From the NCBI GenBank assembly GCA_016930955.1, contig JAFGFR010000305.1, forward strand, positions 1 to 27,435: a stretch of DNA of 27,435 bases. Direction: 5' to 3'. The first letter of the stretch is position 1, and the number at the start of each line of letters is the position of its first letter. Positions 23,994-27,435 of this stretch are shown in pieces. This stretch comes from Victivallales bacterium. Its GTDB lineage: Bacteria; Verrucomicrobiota; Lentisphaeria; Victivallales; JAADHT01. The notes under the pieces were generated by a model. The model saw nothing but the letters and a program-made list of their open reading frames with translations, was not told the DNA's origin and did no database searches. A program made the position numbers and the translations under genes.

Positions 23994-24145
23994 GAGCCAA
24001 TTTCAAAACTACCCGTGGCCGCACGGCATGCGCCACGGCGAAATGGCAGGCACAGACAGCTTCGGGTATGCACCAGCCGTTTCGCCGCACCGTCTGCCGC
24101 GCCTGCGCTCCCAATGCGGTTCACGCGGAGTTTTGAAACTGGCTC
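23994..24145 (-). repeat. Repeat family 1, copy E, longest copy with intact inverted ends
   Basis: The ends GAGCCAATTTCAAAACT (23994-24010) and AGTTTTGAAACTGGCTC (24129-24145) are inverted repeats of 17 bases with one mismatch. Inside, GGCGAAA near 24038 pairs with TTTCGCC near 24080. The right half, read in reverse, carries the GC-rich core shared with copies B and D. At 152 bases with no coding capacity it fits a MITE-like element. It begins two bases from the bioA stop and lies upstream of the GH95 gene. Confidence 0.85.
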
Positions 24146-24147
24146 CT

Positions 24148-25494
24148 CTATCCTCCTATCACTGAATTAACTGCGTCTTGGGTTATTTCTGCGATCTTGT
24201 CGAGGATGTTCTCGGGTGTGTTGAGTGGCGGGAGGAAGTATATGGTGTCGCCGATGGGGCGCAGGAGCGCGCCGAGGGCGACGGCATTTTTGTAGCACTC
24301 GAAACCCTTTCGCATTTCGGCGGGGAAGGGTTTTCCGGTATCCGGGTTTGTTATATCGGCGGCGGCGACGAAACCCAGGCCTCTGACATTTGTCAGTGCC
24401 CCGGAGGTGTTTTCGGCAATCCGTCGCATCCGCCCGACAAGCTCGTCACCCCTCTCCGACACGCTCTCGACTATCCTCTCATCCTCGTATATCTTCAACG
24501 CCTCCAGCGCCGCAGCAGCACTCAGGGCATGCCCGCAATATGTGTTCGAGTGCATGAAGGCGCGCCCATCGTTGTAGTCGCTGTAGAAGCAGTCATACAC
24601 AATGTCGGAAGTCAGGACCGCCGACATGGGGCCCCATCCAGCGGTGAGCCCTTTCGAGAGGCATACGAAATCCGGCGTTATCCCGGCATGCATGCATGCG
24701 AGCATTCTACCTGTGCGACCGAAGCCGGTGAGGATCTCGTCGGCAATAAGATGGACACCGTTGGCGCTTGCCCATGATGAAAGCCTTCCCAGGAAATCGG
24801 GGCTGTATATCCTCATGCCCCCCGCGCCCTGGAGCACCGGCTCGAACAAAACCGCCGCCAGACTCCCGGCATGCTCGTCAAGGCTCGAACGGATATTTTC
24901 CCATCCGTCGTCTCCCATGTCCTCCCAGCCCTCATCGTTCGGTCCTGAGACATAAGGCAGCCCGACAATCTTGCGAACCTCAGGCATAAGTGACTTGAAA
25001 GGAGACGAGTAAAGACTGCAGTCGCCGGCAGCTAAAGCCAGCACCGTCTCACCGTGGTAGCCGTTCTCCAGCGAGGCGAAGCGAGTCCTCTCAGGCGAAC
25101 CGCATTGCCGGTGGTACTGCAGGCTCATCTTCATCGCTATCTCCACAGCGGTCGAGCCGTTGTCGGCATAAAAGACCTTGCTGAGTTCAGGAACTATAGC
25201 GCAAAGACGCTCCGAAAGCTCCACCAAAACATCGTTGCAGGTGTTCGCCATTATCACATGCTCGAACTTGCGCAGCTGAGCTTTGACAGCCTGCGAGACA
25301 CGCAGATTCCCGTGACCCAGCGACTTGCACCACCATGAGCTTATCGCGTCAATGATCCTACGGCTGTCTGATGTGTAAAGGAAAGAATCCTCCGCCCTCA
25401 CAACATGCAGAGGCGGAAAACCTTCATAGTCCTTCATTTGCGAGCAAGGATGCCAGATGTGCTCCAGGTCTCTCTGTTGTATTGTGCGGGGCAT
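24148..25494 (-). CDS. bioA: Adenosylmethionine-8-amino-7-oxononanoate aminotransferase
   Basis: The 448-residue class III PLP aminotransferase has the BioA-specific HIWHPCSQM (12-20) and SSWWCKSLGHG (52-62), the cofactor Asp252 in ADEILTGFGRTG and the Schiff-base Lys281 in CLSKGLTAGWGPMS. It makes 7,8-diaminononanoate from KAPA in biotin synthesis, with SAM as the usual amino donor. No other biotin genes are here. ATG 25494 is chosen; a TTG two codons upstream (25500) is possible, and neither has a good ribosome binding site. The start lies 29 bases after the frr stop on the same strand, so cotranscription is likely. Confidence 0.94.
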   Translation of the reverse strand: MPRTIQQRDLEHIWHPCSQMKDYEGFPPLHVVRAEDSFLYTSDSRRIIDAISSWWCKSLGHGNLRVSQAVKAQLRKFEHVIMANTCNDVLVELSERLCAIVPELSKVFYADNGSTAVEIAMKMSLQYHRQCGSPERTRFASLENGYHGETVLALAAGDCSLYSSPFKSLMPEVRKIVGLPYVSGPNDEGWEDMGDDGWENIRSSLDEHAGSLAAVLFEPVLQGAGGMRIYSPDFLGRLSSWASANGVHLIADEILTGFGRTGRMLACMHAGITPDFVCLSKGLTAGWGPMSAVLTSDIVYDCFYSDYNDGRAFMHSNTYCGHALSAAAALEALKIYEDERIVESVSERGDELVGRMRRIAENTSGALTNVRGLGFVAAADITNPDTGKPFPAEMRKGFECYKNAVALGALLRPIGDTIYFLPPLNTPENILDKIAEITQDAVNSVIGG

Positions 25495-25523
25495 TTTCAA
25501 AGGGAAGCCAGCAAAAACCTGCG

Positions 25524-26090
25524 CTACAGGCTCATCAGCTCATCTTCCTTCTTCTTCAGGCTTTCGTCAACTTCCTTGATGTAGTCGTCGGTGAGTTTCT
25601 GGATGTCGTCCAGCATGATCTTGAGGTCGTCTTCGGTGATCTCGCTGGCTTTCTGGGCTTTTTTCGCCACGTCGTTGCTTTCTCTCCGGATGTTGCGGAT
25701 CGCCACCCTCGCCTCCTCGGCCCTGCCCTTCACCTGCTTGGCCAGATGCGCACGGCGCTCCTCGCTAAGCTCGGGGATCGGCAGACGAAGTATCTTACCG
25801 TCGCTCACCGGCGAGATGCCAACGTTGGATGCCAGAATTGCCTTCTCGATAACCCCGACCGACGACGGGTCCCATGGCTGTATCACGAGCAGCCTTGCCT
25901 CTGGCGTGGTTATCCCGGCAAGCTCCTTGAGCTTCGTCTGCGTGCCGTAGTAGTCTATCGTCAGGTTCTCAACCAGTGCCGGCGATGCCTTCCCGGTCCT
26001 GATCGAGGAAAAGTCCGACTGCATCACCTCCACAGCCTTCATCATGTGCTCTTCCGTGTAGTCCATCAGCTCATTTATACCCACGCTCAT
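25524..26090 (-). CDS. frr: Ribosome recycling factor
   Basis: The 188-residue protein contains the diagnostic SIRTGKASPALVENL and DGKILRLPIPELSEERRAHL text and the long charged helices of RRF (E. coli: 185 residues). It splits post-termination ribosomes together with EF-G. ATG 26090 is preceded by GGAGG at 26096-26100 at normal spacing. An ATG at 26102 overlaps that site and is unlikely to be the start. In many genomes pyrH and tsf precede frr; here a folate/methionine enzyme gene does. Confidence 0.97.
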   Translation of the reverse strand: MSVGINELMDYTEEHMMKAVEVMQSDFSSIRTGKASPALVENLTIDYYGTQTKLKELAGITTPEARLLVIQPWDPSSVGVIEKAILASNVGISPVSDGKILRLPIPELSEERRAHLAKQVKGRAEEARVAIRNIRRESNDVAKKAQKASEITEDDLKIMLDDIQKLTDDYIKEVDESLKKKEDELMSL

Positions 26091-26159
26091 ACTTTCCTCC
26101 ATGCCTACGATAATATTTTATCAACCGAGCCAGCTGGCTCCACCATGTCACTTCTTCCC

Positions 26160-27435
26160 TCAGGCCTGTATCACGGCAAGCGCGGTGTCGACATTTCCGA
26201 ACGGTGCGCTGACCTGTATCCCGCGCACCCTGTCACGTATCCGCGACACCGACTCGCGTGCGATGGCGATCCCCTCGCGCCTCTGCGAATCCTTGGAGTC
26301 AGCCGAGGCCATCCTGGTCATTATCTCGTCAGGAACAATCACCCCAGGGACCTCGTTCTTCATGAACTCAGCGTTCCTGAAGCTGGCGAGAGGCCAGATG
26401 CCGGCAATGACTGGAATGCCCAGGTCCCCGATCTGATCAAGAAACTTCAAAAGCGGCTCCACCGCAAACACCGGCTGGGTGATTATGAACTCCGCCCCGG
26501 CCTCGACCTTCTCACGCGTCCTGCGAAATTCGCGCTCCATGTCAAGCGCGTTCGGGTCGGCTCCAACACCTATCAGCGCCCCGGTACAAGCATCTATCGC
26601 ATTGCCTCCTATGTCTACACCCCTGTTAAGCCTGGCCTGCACCTTCACCAACCCGATCGAGTCGGCATCAAACACTGCCGAGGCGTTGGGGTAATGCCCC
26701 AGCTTCGGAGGGTCGCCAGTGATGAAAAGTATGTTCCTCACACCGGATGCCGCACAACCCAGAAGATCAGACTGCATCCCTATCAAATTCCTGTCACGGC
26801 AACAAAAATGCAATATCGCCTCGACTTTAGCCTCGTCCTGGATCTTCAGTGCCGTCACCAAGGGGGAAAGCCTCGAGCTGGCTCTCGGCCCGTCCGGGAT
26901 GTTTATCGCGTCTATCCCCGCCTCGGCACAGCGCCTGGCCTTGATGATGGTTGGCTCCAAGCTGTAACCATAAGGAGGGACGATTTCGATTGTCGTGATC
27001 CATTCCCCCGCAGCCAACTTGTGCCCGAGCCTCGACTTCTCCGTTGTCGGCATCGGATCGCACAAGGTGGCCTCGCCCTTGACTTTTATCTCCACATACC
27101 TCTTCTCGACGGTGGCGACGCGCTTGAGCCCCCTTGCAATCTCCCTGATATGCTCCGGAGATGTCCCGCAACACCCCCCGACACCCCTTGCACCCATGTT
27201 CACAAACCTCTGCGCGTAGGTCGCGAAATACTCAGGGCTGGCCATGTATATCATCCTGCCATCGACCTGCTTGGGCACACCAGCATTCGGCTGGACGACT
27301 ATCGGCAGACGCGTCAGGGAAAGCAGCTCCGACAAAGGCTCGAGTATCCCCTCAGGCCCCACGCAGCAGTTAAGCCCGACGGCAACAGGCGGCGGCCCCG
27401 GGACACCCGACACCGCATCCATCAGAAGCCTCAGC
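26160..27435 (-). CDS. Partial homocysteine S-methyltransferase / methylenetetrahydrofolate reductase fusion
   Basis: The frame is open to the right edge, so the N-terminus is missing; about 424 residues are visible. The first part is the end of a Zn-dependent homocysteine methyltransferase with the metal Cys in GLNCC and the GGCCGT pair, as in BHMT and MetH. From about residue 125 follows a MetF-like reductase barrel with ITTIEIVPP near its start and the FITGDPPKLG motif. The arrangement matches the Bacillus YitJ bifunctional protein (612 residues), so some 190 residues are probably missing. It would link reduction of methylene-THF to methionine formation. The stop is 70 bases upstream of the frr ATG on the same strand. 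Confidence 0.92.
   Translation of the reverse strand, partial: LRLLMDAVSGVPGPPPVAVGLNCCVGPEGILEPLSELLSLTRLPIVVQPNAGVPKQVDGRMIYMASPEYFATYAQRFVNMGARGVGGCCGTSPEHIREIARGLKRVATVEKRYVEIKVKGEATLCDPMPTTEKSRLGHKLAAGEWITTIEIVPPYGYSLEPTIIKARRCAEAGIDAINIPDGPRASSRLSPLVTALKIQDEAKVEAILHFCCRDRNLIGMQSDLLGCAASGVRNILFITGDPPKLGHYPNASAVFDADSIGLVKVQARLNRGVDIGGNAIDACTGALIGVGADPNALDMEREFRRTREKVEAGAEFIITQPVFAVEPLLKFLDQIGDLGIPVIAGIWPLASFRNAEFMKNEVPGVIVPDEIMTRMASADSKDSQRREGIAIARESVSRIRDRVRGIQVSAPFGNVDTALAVIQA

Noticed and set aside
1..27435. CRISPR array, tRNA, rRNA or transposase/integrase genes
   Set aside because: No regularly spaced direct repeats, cloverleaf-like sequences, rRNA landmarks or recombinase motifs were seen on either strand.

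Overview
The window reads as chromosomal DNA of a Gram-negative bacterium. Evidence for an outer membrane includes a lipid A-type acyltransferase and a YidC with a large periplasmic domain. Starts are often preceded by strong AGGAGG-like ribosome binding sites, and genes are frequently coupled through ATGA/GTGA overlaps. Carbohydrate genes (a glycosyltransferase/hydrolase fusion, a GH95 enzyme, a beta-helix protein) together with a GldA/F/G plus DUF4340 ABC cassette would fit the PVC superphylum (Lentisphaerae, Kiritimatiellae or Verrucomicrobia). That assignment is inference; no rRNA or other decisive marker is present.

Layout. Bases 2-3280 (+) hold the 3' part of a membrane GT2 polysaccharide synthase fused to a DUF5060-like domain and a GH5-like TIM barrel. 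Bases 3510-8329 (+) form a four-gene operon: ABC ATPase, permease, GldG-like protein and DUF4340 protein, with a tiny coupled leader ORF before the third gene. Convergent to it on the minus strand is the conserved rpmH-rnpA-yidD-yidC-jag cluster (11862-8486), which makes ribosomal protein L34, the RNase P protein and the membrane-protein insertion machinery. The 44-codon rpmH is easily missed. Further minus-strand genes are a lipid A-type acyltransferase (12169-13101) and a 12-TM ArsB/NhaD-type antiporter (13136-14629). A TrpG/PabA amidotransferase (+) diverges from the antiporter at 14897.

From 15588 to the right end most genes are on the minus strand: a beta-helix protein, a CNT nucleoside transporter, hisC, a secreted coiled-coil protein, a GH95 fucosidase-like enzyme, bioA, frr, and a homocysteine methyltransferase-MTHFR fusion that runs off the right end. 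One AT-rich methyltransferase (20619-21476, +) interrupts them and looks foreign.

The most unusual content is between genes. Five copies of a MITE-like element with inverted ends close to GAGCCAATTTCAAAACT lie at 11192, 12053, 17178, 20290 and 23994; one sits at the yidD start and another is an internal deletion of the longest copy. A second, unrelated repeat of 56-64 bp occurs at 15479 and 21466, each time at a convergent gene pair and each time supplying stop codons. No CRISPR array, tRNA, rRNA, transposase or integrase gene was seen.
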